Assembly (NCBI RefSeq): GCF_030272615.1 | Contig: NC_081414.1 | Span: 46,298,001 to 46,362,000, forward strand | Length of the DNA stretch: 64,000 nucleotides | Reading direction: 5' to 3' | Source: Cryptomeria japonica | Taxonomy: Eukaryota > Streptophyta > Pinopsida > Cupressales > Cupressaceae | Program-made: the position numbers and the translations under genes | Notes under the pieces: generated by a model | Told to the model about the DNA's origin: nothing | Databases searched by the model: none | Seen by the model: only the letters and a program-made list of their open reading frames with translations | Shown: one piece after another, positions 48,099 through 60,537 of the stretch | How the letters are laid out: each line of letters starts with the position of its first letter | Numbering within the stretch: the stretch's first letter is position 1

Positions 48099-50374
48099 TG
48101 TTGGCATTGGGTTCTGATTGATGTTAACCGGTATGAGATGTCCACCAATAGAAGATGTGTATGTGCAACACTGTCAAGGAAGAGTACCCTAGGAGTCACT
48201 GGTACACAAGTTAGTGCGTGACTTGTGTGGATGAGTTGGGAGGGTGATCAGTACTAGTACACTACATCACCAGTAAGGAAAGGATGTCAACTGGTAAATG
48301 ATGTATTGACATAAAGAAGTTAGATCAACCAAGTGAGTGGTTGTCAGCTTGCAAAGCTCATGATCGGTGTACAAGCTGGAGGGTTAGGGTGCTTGAGTTA
48401 TTGTTTGTGATGAAGAGACAAAATTCTACCTAAATCACATCAACACTAGAAGAGAAGAATGAACCGGTCATAGGTATGCTGTAAGGTTGTAGGACAACAA
48501 GACTCCCACCTGATGAAGATGCAGTCATCATGAGAAGCAATGACTGACAGTGAATGTGCCAACACTGGATCACATGTGCTTGTTTGAAGATATGCTGCAT
48601 AAATAGGGAAGTCACATGAGTACATTGCAAAAAGAAGATGGTGTCACTCCACTGAGATATGGTCAGTGTTGATCAGGGAGAAGGCAGAGCTAAGAAGATG
48701 CAGATAGAGGAAGATTCGTCTGATTAAAGATGGAGTTTGTTGAAGGTTGAAGACACGGTGTCATCAAGAGTGTTTACCCATATGGAAGTCCACTAGTAAT
48801 ATGGACAAGGTGCATATGCAGATGTCTTCCCACCTTGTGGGAATGAGAATTCTTTGGATAAACATGTCTGGAGACCAATTTAGGTGTCCCATCAGCAATT
48901 CAACAAAGTGCAGACATGATGAGTTAACCAGTAGAATGTGAGATGCTGATAGGGTTAGCAAACCAGTAGAAAAGAGGAACTGATAGAGTGTTTGGTCAGT
49001 GATCCTATCTGGACCAACATGAAGTGTCAAGCTAGTAGTTGATTGACATGGATGCCACATGGAGTCAAGGTGGCAGACCTACATTCAAATGAAGAAGGAA
49101 TGTACACCGACATGGTAGTTGCAGAGTTGGTTGACATTAATGGAAGACCCCACAAATCATGGGGCGTGTTGCAGAGCTATTGTAGAAGTTTGTGGCTTGA
49201 GGTCTAGAGGAAAACTATGAGCTAACTAAGATTGATTGAAGAGATCAAGGCGGATGAAGGAAAAAACAAGATAGATCTTGGTGTTTGACCAAGAGATTAG
49301 TCGATAGGGTAAAAAGAATATCGCCAAAGATAGAAGGCATGGCTAAGAAGGTGCGATAATGGTGGAGGTATACTACTGGCTTTCAGGAAGATTAGATTGG
49401 GGAAGATCTGATTAGATTTGGTTTTCCTTGAGGATGATGAGGAAACCCTAACTGCCTAGAATTTGAATAAGCATTTGGTGGGAAACCAGGCTATAAATAT
49501 GCAAGCCAAAGACATAGTTAAGCTGTTGCTGAATAGAAGAATATTGTGTTGTTATGAAGTGTATTAATTTTGCATGTGAGAGAAAATCAGCCAAGTTCTC
49601 AATGAGTATATGAGAAGAGAGAAAGAGTGAGGGAGAACCTAGTTGAAGTGTTAAACTGGTAGTGTCCATACTTGTAGAGGAGAGGTGAAGGAAGCTGCAG
49701 AGTAGGCAGACATAGAACTAGCAGAGTGTAGTACCGGTGAAGAAAAGAGCAGTAAGGAGGAGATTCAGTAAAAGCAGAACAAAACATAGGTGAATTGATA
49801 GAGTTTACCAGCAAGCAAAGCAGTAGATCAGAGCAATAGAAGTCTGAGTCAATGTAGTAGAGAAGGTATCTCACCGACAGAGTAAGGTATATGAAATGGT
49901 TACAAGATTCACTTGTAGCAAGACAACTACTTTTGTAATTAATATTTTTATTATGAACATTGAGTTGTAGCTCGATGCAGGGGTTGTAGCCCATAAACAA
50001 CTTAGGGGTTGGTGCTCCTTGGGTTGGAGCCCTAAATCAAGAGTTGGTTCTTGGGTTGGTGCCCTAAATCAGGGGTTGGTTCTCCTTGGGTTGGTGCCCT
50101 AAACATTGTAACAAAGTTTTCATTGTGAGGTTGGATTGGAGTAGTAGTCTTCAGCATCATTGCTCACCGAGGTTTTTCCCATCTTGGGTTTTCCTCGTAC
50201 ATACTGGTGTTATGTGATTCCCTCTATGTGTGTTTGCATTTGTGTTGGTCTCTCCACTAACCGGTAAGTTTGCATTATGTTAGATCCCATAGCCAATATT
50301 AACATCTAGGTTGTTAAATGAAAAGTTGAGAATCACTGATTCACCCCCCTCTCAGTGGTACATTGTGTCTAACA
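48099..50374 (+). mobile_element. Solo LTR I
   Basis: It starts TGTTGGCATTGGGTTC and ends GTGTCTAACA, flanked by AAATA at 48094-48098 and 50375-50379. A TATA-like TATAAATATG lies at about 49493; the end has CACCGAGGTTTTTCCC and TGATTCACCCCCCTCTCAGT. No primer site, purine tract or frame is present inside, so it is a solo LTR of 2,276 bp. From 49978 to 50105 GGGTTGGTGCCCTAAA-like units repeat in tandem. Confidence 0.88.
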
Positions 50375-50778
50375 AAATATTGAATTGCTTCAATTCCTTT
50401 CCACAATTCCATTATCTCATCATACAATGGCTCTACATAAGCATCTATTGTTTTTAAAGTCACACTTTTCTTTCTTGGTATAATCAATGATAACATTAAG
50501 AAAAATGGTTTAGTTCCTAACCATGGAGGCAAGTTATAATTTATTAGAAACACTGGCCAAGTTGACTATTTAGTACTTTGATCTGAGAATGGGTTCACCC
50601 CATCTAGAGCCAAACCCAACCTTATATTCTAAGGATCTTGAGAAAAATCAGGCCATATATTATCAAATTCCATCCATGTCTTTGAGTCAGGCACATGTCA
50701 TTGTTTTCCATCAGTTCTCTTATTTTGGGCATGCCACTACATAAGTTCAACAATGTCTCTACACCTATACATTCAGAG
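50375..50778 (-). pseudogene. TNP2-like transposase, segment between I and C
   Basis: It encodes a WHA-containing block, then SKTWMEFDNIWPDFSQDP, LGLALDGVNPFSDQST, WPVFLINYNLPPWLGTKPFF and LSLIIPRKKS. This is the most conserved part of plant TNP2 transposases (LGLxxDGxNPF, WPVxLxxYNLPPW). Stops at about 50739, 50633 and 50566 are single changes. CAGAG at 50774-50778 is one target copy of C. Confidence 0.92.
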
Positions 50779-51519
50779 TGTTAGGATTCCCAAAGATACT
50801 GAGAGGGGGTGGGGTGAATTAGTATCTAACCGGTGAGTTGATTTTTCTAACTTATTAAATGAAAATCATTCCAAAATAGTGTACTGGTAAACCAAAATTA
50901 ATGTAGTAAATAAGAGCAATAAACACAACATAGAATGCACACCATAACACAATATTTTTAGCGAGGAAATTTGGTGTGGGAAAAACCTTAGTGGGATTTG
51001 TGACCCACAATATTCGCTTATTGGCTAATAAGTGAATATTACTAACAAATGGGGGCCTGCACATGCAGGAAGGCCAAGTGCCTAGAGCTCACTGCTCAAA
51101 TACAAAAGAAGTCTCACTGACTTACAAAAATGGATTATACAAATCCAAGATGATGTACTGCTACAAAAGGGCATCTGCTATGCCAGATCTAGTATCGGTT
51201 TAAGCTCTACAATAATCATAAACCTTACTTTACATTCTGCCTGAATATTCGCACATGATACCCATCCTATTTCCTATTACAAATGTTCTACAAGATCTCA
51301 TACTTATATATGAGCCTCATTACAATATGCCTTATCGGCTTTCAAAAAGATATTATAATCAATTACATTTTGCAATAAATAAAATCCTGTCGGCCAGGGT
51401 GCTGGTAATCAATCTTTTCAGTGTCGGTGCTTGCAGGTATCATATGATTGTAAGGTTGCCATCAATGGGAATACCTTCAATCACCTACAATTTTTCATTG
51501 GAGAGTGAATTTGCCAACA
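50779..51519 (-). repeat. 3' LTR of C
   Basis: The plus-strand left end is TGTTAGGATTCCCAAAG and the right end TTGCCAACA, then the purine tract ATCTCCCCCTTTG. It contains GGTGGGGTGAATTAGTAT and GTGGGATTTGTGACCCAC. Length 741 bp. Confidence 0.9.
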
Positions 51520-51745
51520 ATCTCCCCCTTTGACATTGATGGTAACACTCATGAGAAAAAGCCAAAAAGTGTTGTCCAAAATTTGTCTTACCAAAACTTT
51601 GTTTCCAAAATTGTCTGCTTCAAAAATGAGTGCTCCCTCTGAGCCGATGATATCTCCTGTTATCCTTTTTTCTCATCCCAACTACTCCCCCTTTGGCATC
51701 AATGGCAAAGGCTGTCATTCAATGTTAGTTGAGTGTAGTTCTTGC
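51520..51745 (-). other. 3' region and polypurine tracts of C
   Basis: The LTR-adjacent tract is at 51521-51533. A distal copy, ACTCCCCCTTTGGCATCAA on the plus strand, lies near 51683, about 155 bases away. Confidence 0.8.
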
Positions 51746-54700
51746 CTAGTTCCCTTGTAACTGGTGGGTTACAATCTGATATATGTCCCCCAATGCAAAA
51801 TTTAGACTGTTACTAAAGTTTTCACTATCCTTTATTGTTGCTTCTGTTCTCTAAATTGTACTGGTGAGTAAGTGCATTTTCTCTTCCGGTGTCTTAAGTC
51901 CTGGGACAAGAGCCTTAGAAATCTCTTTTCTCAAACAGATGAGGCTATCCAGTTTAGGACTTAGTTTGCATTTCAAATCCTTTGCGTTAGATTTAATTTT
52001 CTCTTTTTCTTTTTCCAGTTTTTTCAATTTTCTCCTCAAAAATTGCAATTTCCTTTTCCACTATAGATAATGAATCTGATGAGCCTATTAAATTGTTAGC
52101 AATGTTATTTATTTCCTTCTATGCTTTGCTAATTTCTGAATCTATATCCTCTATCAAAAGATCGGTCTTACATGTGTCTCTATACAGTTTCTTGAATTCC
52201 AAAATTGTTTTTCCAAGTACTGGTAATAAGTTTTCCAAGTGTTCCTTATTCTTCTTCACTATTTCCTCAAAGAAATTTTCTTTTTCCCTATTCATTTTCT
52301 CTCTGAATTTGTTCATTTATCTGATCCAATGTTATTAGGTTGTCAGTTATATACTTAGACAATGTGTCTAGTTGGCTCAAAGAATATTTATTGTCTATAT
52401 AACACATAGGAGCTATCAACTTCAAAATTGGTAATGTGTCATCTATAGCCTTATAATCATGTGCATTGCACTCTGTTATTTTCTTTATTGAATTTAATAA
52501 TACCTCAGTTACATTAGTTGGCCTAAATTCAGTCATGGATGTTCTGGATGACTATCCAACTGTCTTTAAAATCTGCAATCCGTCAGTGGTAATGATAGCC
52601 TTGCTTTCCTCTTTCTTTGGAAGATTTGTTTGAGTTTGCATTTCTACTACCTTGGGCTTATCAGATGTTGCCGGTGGCATTGTCTATGAAGAAGCCTGTT
52701 GCTCTGCCCATTTCTCAATGTTTTTCTTAGTTTGAACCTATTGCTCTACTAATTTCTCCATTTTGTCTCTTGATGGTTTCTCAGTTTGTGCCTTTGAAGA
52801 TTTTGCTATGGTGTCCATTGTCGATTTTTCCTTATTTACCTCTATACTGTCTACTGTCGATGACTCAGTAGGTTTTTCAGTTTGAGTAGTTGCCGGTGGT
52901 TCAGTAGATGCATCAGTATGCACACCTGTGCTATCTGCCTTAGTTCCAATGTTTCTAACTGCAATATTTCCTATTGGTGGCTCAGTTGCCACATCTCTTT
53001 TGTTAGTTGTTTCCTTATCCACCACAATATTTACTTCCTGAGTGTCAATATTCATTGTGTATAACACCTCAGAATCGGGATTAGTATCCTCATGTGGGGT
53101 ATCCATACTCTCTATTGTTGGTTGTGTGTCAACAGTGTGTACCAGTGGAGTATCAGAAGGAGGTGGGGGTAAGTTATCAGTTATCTTTAGGCTTGGAGGT
53201 CCACCTACCTTACCTTTCCCCTTATCCTTATCTTTCTGGTAGACTCTGGTAGTCTTTGGTCTTTTGAGCTCTTCTTGTTTTTCCTTCTCAACAAAAAATA
53301 TGTCCCACTAATCTATAGTTTCTTCAGATATTTCAATTATTATGCCTGCCATTAGTGCTACATGTCCATGACTAGTTGAGAAAACTGTCCGATTGGCCTC
53401 ACTGATTAAATCATCTATCTCCTAAGTTGAGTTCACTAGGTGAACTGCAAGCAATTTTTCTATTTTTATCTTTTTATCTAATTCAACAATAGCTACCCTT
53501 CTAGCTTCTAGTCTTTTGTATAAGTCATTGGGTATTTCATCAACAATCTCCATAAAAAATTTCTTATAAATATCAAGATGTAATATAACACTATTTTCTA
53601 TGTTGTTTTTTTCATCATTTGATAGTGTGTTTTACAACTTGCCAATATATTTCAGCTTCCGATCCTCAATTATTTCATTCAGAAGTTTGTCTAGTGGAGC
53701 AATAACCTATTTTTCTTTCATTTTCTTTGGGGTTAGCTTCTTAGTTGGAGTCCTAACTGCATGTTGCTTTTTCCTTGTCCTTCTAGGTGTAGGTGAGGGT
53801 GTCGGTGAGGGTTTTATTTTCCTTTCTACCCTTTTGAACTCAGTTGGTATATCACTATCAAAAGAAGTTGCAACCTATGAAAGATGTGCTTTCGGTTGAA
53901 GTCCTTCCAACTCACTCTGCTTAATAACAATTTTGTTCAATACATCCTCTTTTATTACTTTTTCTTGTCTTGTTCCCTTTCGTACTATCTGTCTAGTTTT
54001 CTTGATTCTTTTCTCAGATTGAATTTTTTTTCTATTGTCTCTGCATTGCCAAATACTTTCTTAGATGGTTCTTTGGGTGCTTCCAAGAGGTTTTTTTCAT
54101 ATGTTTCAACTATATTGTCATTAGCCTCATATCCCATCTTTATGACCCAAATAGTCCTAGGGACAACTAGCTCCATTCAGATTTCATCTTTCTTGATCAC
54201 AAAGCATATCTCCTTTTGATACTTATCAACAATTGCTTGAGATAGCCTTATTCTTGTCTTCATCCTAGCTTTCAAAGTTTGAAAATGTTTATTTATATTC
54301 TTTTCTTTATCATCTCCCATGTTGTTCAGAATGTCTAACAATTGTTTTCCTACGGGTATATCAAAACCAAAATCTTTCCTACCAATATCGGGTACTTCCT
54401 TGGTAATGTACAACATCAAACACACAAGTAGGTTTCCAAATCTGAAAGTTCCTTTCTTATCACCTTTAATTTTCTTCAGATTATCAATCAATTCATCTTT
54501 CAGCCACTCACATACATCAATTCTTGCATTATAATTCACCATCTCATATGCACTTTTAATACACAAGCTAGAAACTGAGTTTAGTCTATTTGCATGTGTA
54601 GCCTTGTATCCAAGGATCATACTGATAAATCTAACATTGATATCTCTTACATCATTAACTCTTGGGGATCTCTTATCAAATGTTGCACTGGTTAGGGTCA

Positions 54701-55183
54701 TCACAGTGTCATTTGAAACCTTTTTAGTTTTATCAGGCCTGCATCGGTAGAAGGTAAGCCTGTCACTACCCTAACTACCTCTTTGGTAATCTTATGGATG
54801 GAATCGAACCAAAATAACTCCCCATGTACTCTGCTTAGCACAATTCTTATCACATCCTTAGGAAAATCAAGGATATTTAGAATGTCCACAAAACCTAGGG
54901 TTTCCACTATCTTGTGTTTCGGTTTAACATGTCCATTTACATCACAAATCACAGTCCTATACATATTCTTAATTTCATCATCTCCTAGTTCCTCAATATG
55001 ACAATGTATATACATTCTAGGATCTTCTGCATAAACTACTCCCTTAGGTATTTTCAAAAATGCTCCTAGGGTATCATCTTTGTTCGCAATTTTGGGAATA
55101 AGTTGGAACACGGGTCTAGGGCACTTAATAACTTCAATCACAGTAGAGTTTGCAATGAATTCAGGTGCAGAGGAAGAAGCCAT
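51746..55183 (-). pseudogene. ORF2 of element C, unknown non-pol protein (best-preserved copy)
   Basis: About 1,146 codons from MASSSAPEFIANSTVIEV to TAG at 51746-51748. The first two pieces (55183-54701 and 54704-54177) are open for 160 and 175 residues, with YIHCHIEELGDDEIKNMY, ITKEVVRVVTGLPSTDAG and GTFRFGNLLVCLMLYI. A basic Pro-rich region (KIKPSPTPSPTPRRTRKK) and a Thr/Ser/Glu-rich linker (53106-52738) follow, then a helical tail shared with A. No enzyme motif is visible. Homologous to ORF2 of B and D and, at the end, of A. What it does is unknown; it occupies the place of pol. Confidence 0.75.
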
Positions 55184-57992
55184 TGTGATAAATACCTTAA
55201 TCTTCCTTTAGGATGATTTACTTCACTTCTTGCTCTGGATGCCTTCGCTCGGGATCTTTGCACTCTTTGAAAATTTGAATGCTCGGTGAATGAAAAAGGA
55301 GCCAAAACACTTGCTTTATAATGTTATTGCCTTCAACTGCCACATTTAATTCCTGCCAGTTTAAGTCAAACTTAACTCATCTACTAGTAAAGAAGTAATC
55401 CAACTTCTCACCATCAACCAAGGGTAAATTAGCATGTTTTTCAGTTTGTTTCCATACCCCCAAAATGTTTTTCTTTAGTTAGATGAAGAATCTCCTATCG
55501 GTGGAGTGATACTCTGTTCTGCCAGTGAAGGAATAGCTTCACTAACATTCAGATCTGATTTCCTAATCCATTGTTTTGAAAATTTTTACTTTACTTCATC
55601 AACCTTCTCTTTTCCTTTCAAGTTGGGTCCTTTATTATTTGTCGGTGATGCCTTACTTCTACAAACTTTTGCAATATGTCCAATCTTGTTACAAGCATAA
55701 CAAGTCACATTGTTTTTCTAAATTTCTTTTCCATATCCTATGCCGGTATGTGTTCTACATTGATTAGATAAGTGTCCAAATCTTCCACAAATATAGCATC
55801 TTACATTCATTCTGCAATTTTCTGAGTTATGACCAATTTTGTTGCATTTAGAGCATTGACCGGTGGTTGCGTTATTATTCTGATAGTTTCTATATCTACA
55901 CTTATTTCCTTTATGACCATACTTGTTATAGTTAAAGTGTTTCCCATTGAATTTATAAGCATTAGGTTGTCTTACCGGTTTACCATGATCATGATTGTTT
56001 GTAGTACCAGAGCTTTCACCAACTTCAAAGCCAAGGCCATTTGTGTCTCCATTTGGTTTATGATTCTTCAGCATGTCATTAAGTTCCTCTAAGATTTTCT
56101 TGAATTTCTCTTTGTGTTGATTTGCAGTAGCCAATTCATTTGTAGTACCCTCCTTGTTTGAACTTATTAGACTCATATTTTATTATTGTTTACTTTCAGT
56201 GGATACAGTACTATGATGTGTTATTTAGACTTATATGACATTATTTCATGCTTTATCTGGATATGAGATGCATAATTTATTTGCATTATTTCAGTACTTG
56301 TGATTTATGGTATTTTATGGATTATTGCTATGTACTGACACTTTATTTTATCTATGCAATGTGTAATTATATGTTGTGTGTCTATGAGTGTATTGGATGG
56401 AAGGGGATGATTTTCCTTCACTCACTCCAGTGAGACAGGGAACATCATGATTCTCCTTCATCGATGTGCATGTCATGTTTTCTATATTGTATATATGCAT
56501 GTGTGGTTTGGTGATGTAGGATATTGCAGGTACAAGTACCGGGTAGGTACGGTGTATCATCTCCACTTGGATTCATAGGTCTAAGTGTGCCTTATATTTT
56601 TTGATGGAAGTGGAGGAGGTAGTAGTTGACCCTATTTTAACCAGTTACACTCTTGTGAGTGTCATCAGTTGGTCATCCTGTCAGTTTGTTTGGCCTTCGT
56701 GTATTGTCGTTTGACTTTTTCTGAGTCTTTGCTTGAGGTTTGCTTAGTTTGTGTGTTTAGTGGATTTAATTAATTAATTAAATTTATGGAGTTATCTCAT
56801 AGTTGGTATTTTTGAATTATGTATTTTATGCATTGAGATTATAAATTTAGTTAATTAAAAGAAGTTATTAAATTAAGTTGCAAGTTGCATGATATTAGAA
56901 ATATATTTTATTTAAATTTTAGTGGAAAATAAATTAGATTAATTTCATTTATTGTTTCCTAGAATTTTAAATAAATAAAAGAATAAAAGAATAAATAAAT
57001 GAATAAATGAATAAAAGAATTAATTAGAATTAAAGTATTGCTTTAATTTCTTTATTTAGAAAATTAATTAATTTGTATGAGAAAAGAAAAGAAAAAAATG
57101 ATTTTTACTTATTGCATGTTAACTTATCCCTTTCTTAGAAAATTAGAAAAGAAAAGAAAATTGCTTTTATTACTAAAATTAAATATTAGGGTTTTTGGGG
57201 GAAAATATATTCAACCTAGAATTTTAGTTTAAAAAGGGGAATATGTCTTTTATTTTGGAGAGTCACGAGAAAGAGTCGGGGATTTTAGTGAAGAAAAATT
57301 ATTTGGAAGCTTGTTGAAGGATTGATTCTCTCCTACAAATTTCTTCCAGGAAAGCTATACCAGGTTGGGTGGCTTCTTTTGATTGTTTGTTTTAAAGAAA
57401 ATATTTCTATTTCTTCCCTCTTTCTGAATGATGTGTGTGTTAAAATGTTTGTCAAATCTAAAATCCTGTCTAATTATTTCTTGTTCTTGGCTAAAGTCCA
57501 TTCCTGAAATTAGTTTCTAGTTTATGGAAAGAAGTTATTTCCTGCGTGTTTGTAGATTAAAATTTTGAGAAGATTGGGAAAAGTTAATACGGCAAATTTT
57601 GCCAAGATTTTTATTGTGCATAAAAATTGTAAGATTTGGGAGGAATGGGATTTACCAGAGAAAATATTCCTTCTTGTTTGATTTTTGTTTCGATATTTGG
57701 CTATGACAGTCCTTTTTAATATTTGTGTATCTCTACGAAATTATTTATTTACTTTAGAAATAAATTTAATTATTAATTAAATTTATTGGATTATTTAAGT
57801 TTTGGGGAAATTGTTTTTAAAAAGAAAATTGTATTAATTAAATTCTGGGAAAATAATTTTTATTGAAAAATGAAATCCATTATATTTTTATGCTATTGAA
57901 AATTATAAATTCAAAAAAAATATATTAAAAAATAAATAAAAATATTGGGTAGTTGGTAGTAACTACCGACGGTGGTACGACTACCATATAGT

Positions 57993-58077
57993 AGCAGTAC
58001 TACCGACGGTAGCATCTACTATTGTAGGTAGTACATGCTACCCTACAGTAGTAGATGCTACCGCCGGTAGCACTGCT
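57993..58077. repeat. Long inverted repeat (29-bp arms)
   Basis: Left arm 57993-58021 and right arm 58049-58077 pair at 27 of 29 positions around a 27-base loop. The two mismatches would be G-U pairs in a minus-strand RNA. Flanking sequence from 57955 repeats CTACCGACGGTAG-like short palindromes. Confidence 0.85.
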
Positions 58078-58198
58078 ATCATGTGTAGCAGGGAGTTTTA
58101 TATTTGTTGTTCCCTAGATAAATTTTGTGCAATCCGAAAAATGGTACATTCGGATTTCCGTGCCCAGGGTTATAAAATTTGGTTTTTAATTAATTTAT

Positions 58199-58363
58199 TA
58201 TATATTATATATATATATAAATATATATATATATATGTATATATATTCATATATAAGTTTTATTTATTTATTTTGGGCATTATATCATTTAAGTATTATT
58301 TTAATACTGTGCAAATTAATTCATTAGTTTATATATATATATATTGTAATATGATTGTAGGTG

Positions 58364-58402
<39 letters not shown>

Positions 58403-58440
58403 TATAGTTATATTATATTATTATATATATAATTGATTTA
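58199..58440. repeat. AT dinucleotide microsatellite cluster
   Basis: Runs of (TA)n near 58200-58250, 58335 and 58368-58400, the last about 16 units. Typical slippage sequence. Confidence 0.9.
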
Positions 58441-60537
58441 GAGTTTAGCTATTTTCAGAAAAAGCTTATAATTTAAGATTCTTTATTTATGCTTGGAAAT
58501 ATATTTAGGGGGTTAATTTTAATATGATTTTATTTAACCTTATTGGACAAATGACAACATTGATTTCTTTGTATTAATATAGTTGTATTTTCTTATTTTC
58601 TGGAAAATCTTTAATTGCAAGTTATTTATGCTTTTGGCTATTTTAAGAAAAGATTGCTTGTAATAGAATCTTGTGTAAATGGTATTTGTAGTCAAGCTTA
58701 ATTTCGTTGCAATTCTGGTTGAGTTGTCATTATGTCATATGTTGTTATACCCCTTGGTCAGGTGTTGTTGTATAACCTTGTTGATGTGATCCATTGTGTG
58801 TTTTGTTCCAAATGGTCAATCCTGGGTTAGTGATTATGTATCTTTCACCTGTGGTTTGTCAGGATTAGATATGGCTGTCTGTTTCGCCATAGAGTTCTCG
58901 TAGAGAGACCTTTCCTATTAGTGTCCTATGAGAGAGAGTGGCTTTCGAGCGGGGGTCATGCCCAAAGTGGATGGCAAGATAACCCCTCGAAAGTCAGTTA
59001 AGAAGTGATAACCTAATAATTGATTAGGGGGTGGGTAGTTAAGATATTAATTAAGATAATATGCCTCGCACATGGTTGAGTGCTTGTATAGGCTCAGGAT
59101 GTGGTGAGAAGGCCTGGAATGGCAAACCTTCCACCTCATCTTCACGAAAGAATTAGTAGGGTCTGCATGAGGCTTAGATGGAGCTGGAGGTTCGGGAGAG
59201 GTTACCAAGATAACCCAGGATGGGGGTCAGGACCTATGGAGGCCTACCAGGGTAACCACCATAAGCCATGCGATGACACTCTCTCCTTAGAGTCACTAGT
59301 GTTTATGAGTTGAGTTAAATGGTTGTTTGTGGAGTCATGTAGTTCTTTGTACTTGTCTTATTTTGCTTGCTTGAGGGTTATATACTATCTCCTAGCACGG
59401 TGGGGTGGTTCCATTTTGGGATTACATGGTCAAGTGGTCATGCCACTTCCCATCAGATGTTCTGGATTGTATCTTTGGGTGAGGAAAGGCTTCGCTGATG
59501 TTTCTTGGTTCGTGGTTCATGTACCAGCTCATGTCTGTGATCATTGTTTAGTTGAGACCTTGTGGTCATTGTATCAAACTTTTATGTAACCTTGACATTG
59601 TAACTTGTGGATTCTGTGGTATTTTTCAAAGCCATGTATTTATGGATATTGTAATATTATATCGGTGGATGTATGTTAATTCAGTTGCTTTGATCTTATG
59701 TATAAATGGTTTATGGATAAATAAATGCATTGGAATACTTTGATTCTTTCATTATGGAATTTAGATGTATGAGTAGTTTTAGTCTTAAGCATTTAATTTA
59801 CCTAATTAAATGGACAATTGGATTAACCATGGTGGTAAAATAATCTACGAATTAATCATCATTGGTAACCCTTAGGAAATCATGTGTTAGACTTCCGATG
59901 TATTATTAAATGTGCAATTGTTATAATTAATGCACTTTATCTTTTAAAAAAAAATATTTCACCCTTCAGTTGCCTAGTCGTGTTGTTTTCCTTCAGGGTT
60001 CTTGGTGGGGCATTACATCATTCTCCAAGATACCTTTCCGTCTCATGAGTTCAGTTGTATTATTTTATGTATGCATCAAATTTTTCTTCAATATATCATT
60101 TTCATAACTGAGTCTTGTGTTTTCATTTCCAACATCATTCAGTCTTCTAACCAAGTCATCTTCATTCTTCTTTCTATCTTCAATGTCTTTACAAAACCTC
60201 ATAGTCATATCTTGCATCTCATTCTTCATTGTACTATTTTCTTGTCTCAGTTTGTTCACAAGGTCATTAAGAGTTTCTTTCTCATCATCATTACTCTTCA
60301 TCTTTTTAGAAAGTTCTCTTCTCTTGTTCCTTGCAATAGTAATATTTTCTTGAAGTCCTTGAATGATTTCCTATGTAGCCTTCAGATCATCTTCAAGTTT
60401 CATATTCTTCAACTTTTTTGCATCATAGTCTAAAAGAGTTGTTTTTAATTGCTTCCTCAAGTTTTCCATCTCTACTGGTGTCAGAATCTTCCTCAAGCTG
60501 TTAGGATTTTAAAAATAGAGGACTAGGCTCTGATAAT

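Larger units (their letters stand above)
56178..60017. mobile_element. Noncoding insertion K inside the gag of C, probable solo LTR
   Basis: Alignment of the gag of C with that of B places a 3.84 kb insertion here. The right end reads GGTGGGGCATTACA, a typical LTR-like end (TGTAATGCCCC on the minus strand); TCATT follows at 60018-60022, and TCATA precedes at 56173-56177, a 4/5 duplication. The left end (TTTTATTATTG) is not canonical. No gag, pol or primer site is seen. It contains an AT-dinucleotide region (58199-58440) and a long hairpin (57993-58077). Confidence 0.6.
55620..60469 (-). pseudogene. Gag-like coiled-coil and zinc-knuckle protein of C, split by K
   Basis: It starts MENLRKQLKTTLLDYD at 60469 and runs to 60018. 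After insertion K it resumes at about 56172 and runs through 55718 to near 55620. The coiled-coil first part matches B (MKNEMQDMTMRFCKDIEDRK against the same block in B). The second part has knuckles: an N-Y variant of the first, then CSKCNKIGHNSENC, CYICGRFGHLSNQC and a fourth, CYACNKIGHIAKVC, after a stop at 55718. One stop in the helix near 60371 and one near 60065. Confidence 0.8.

Noticed and set aside
59101-59743. Frames within insertion K
   Set aside because: No similarity to known families, no conserved context, and the DNA looks like a noncoding LTR.
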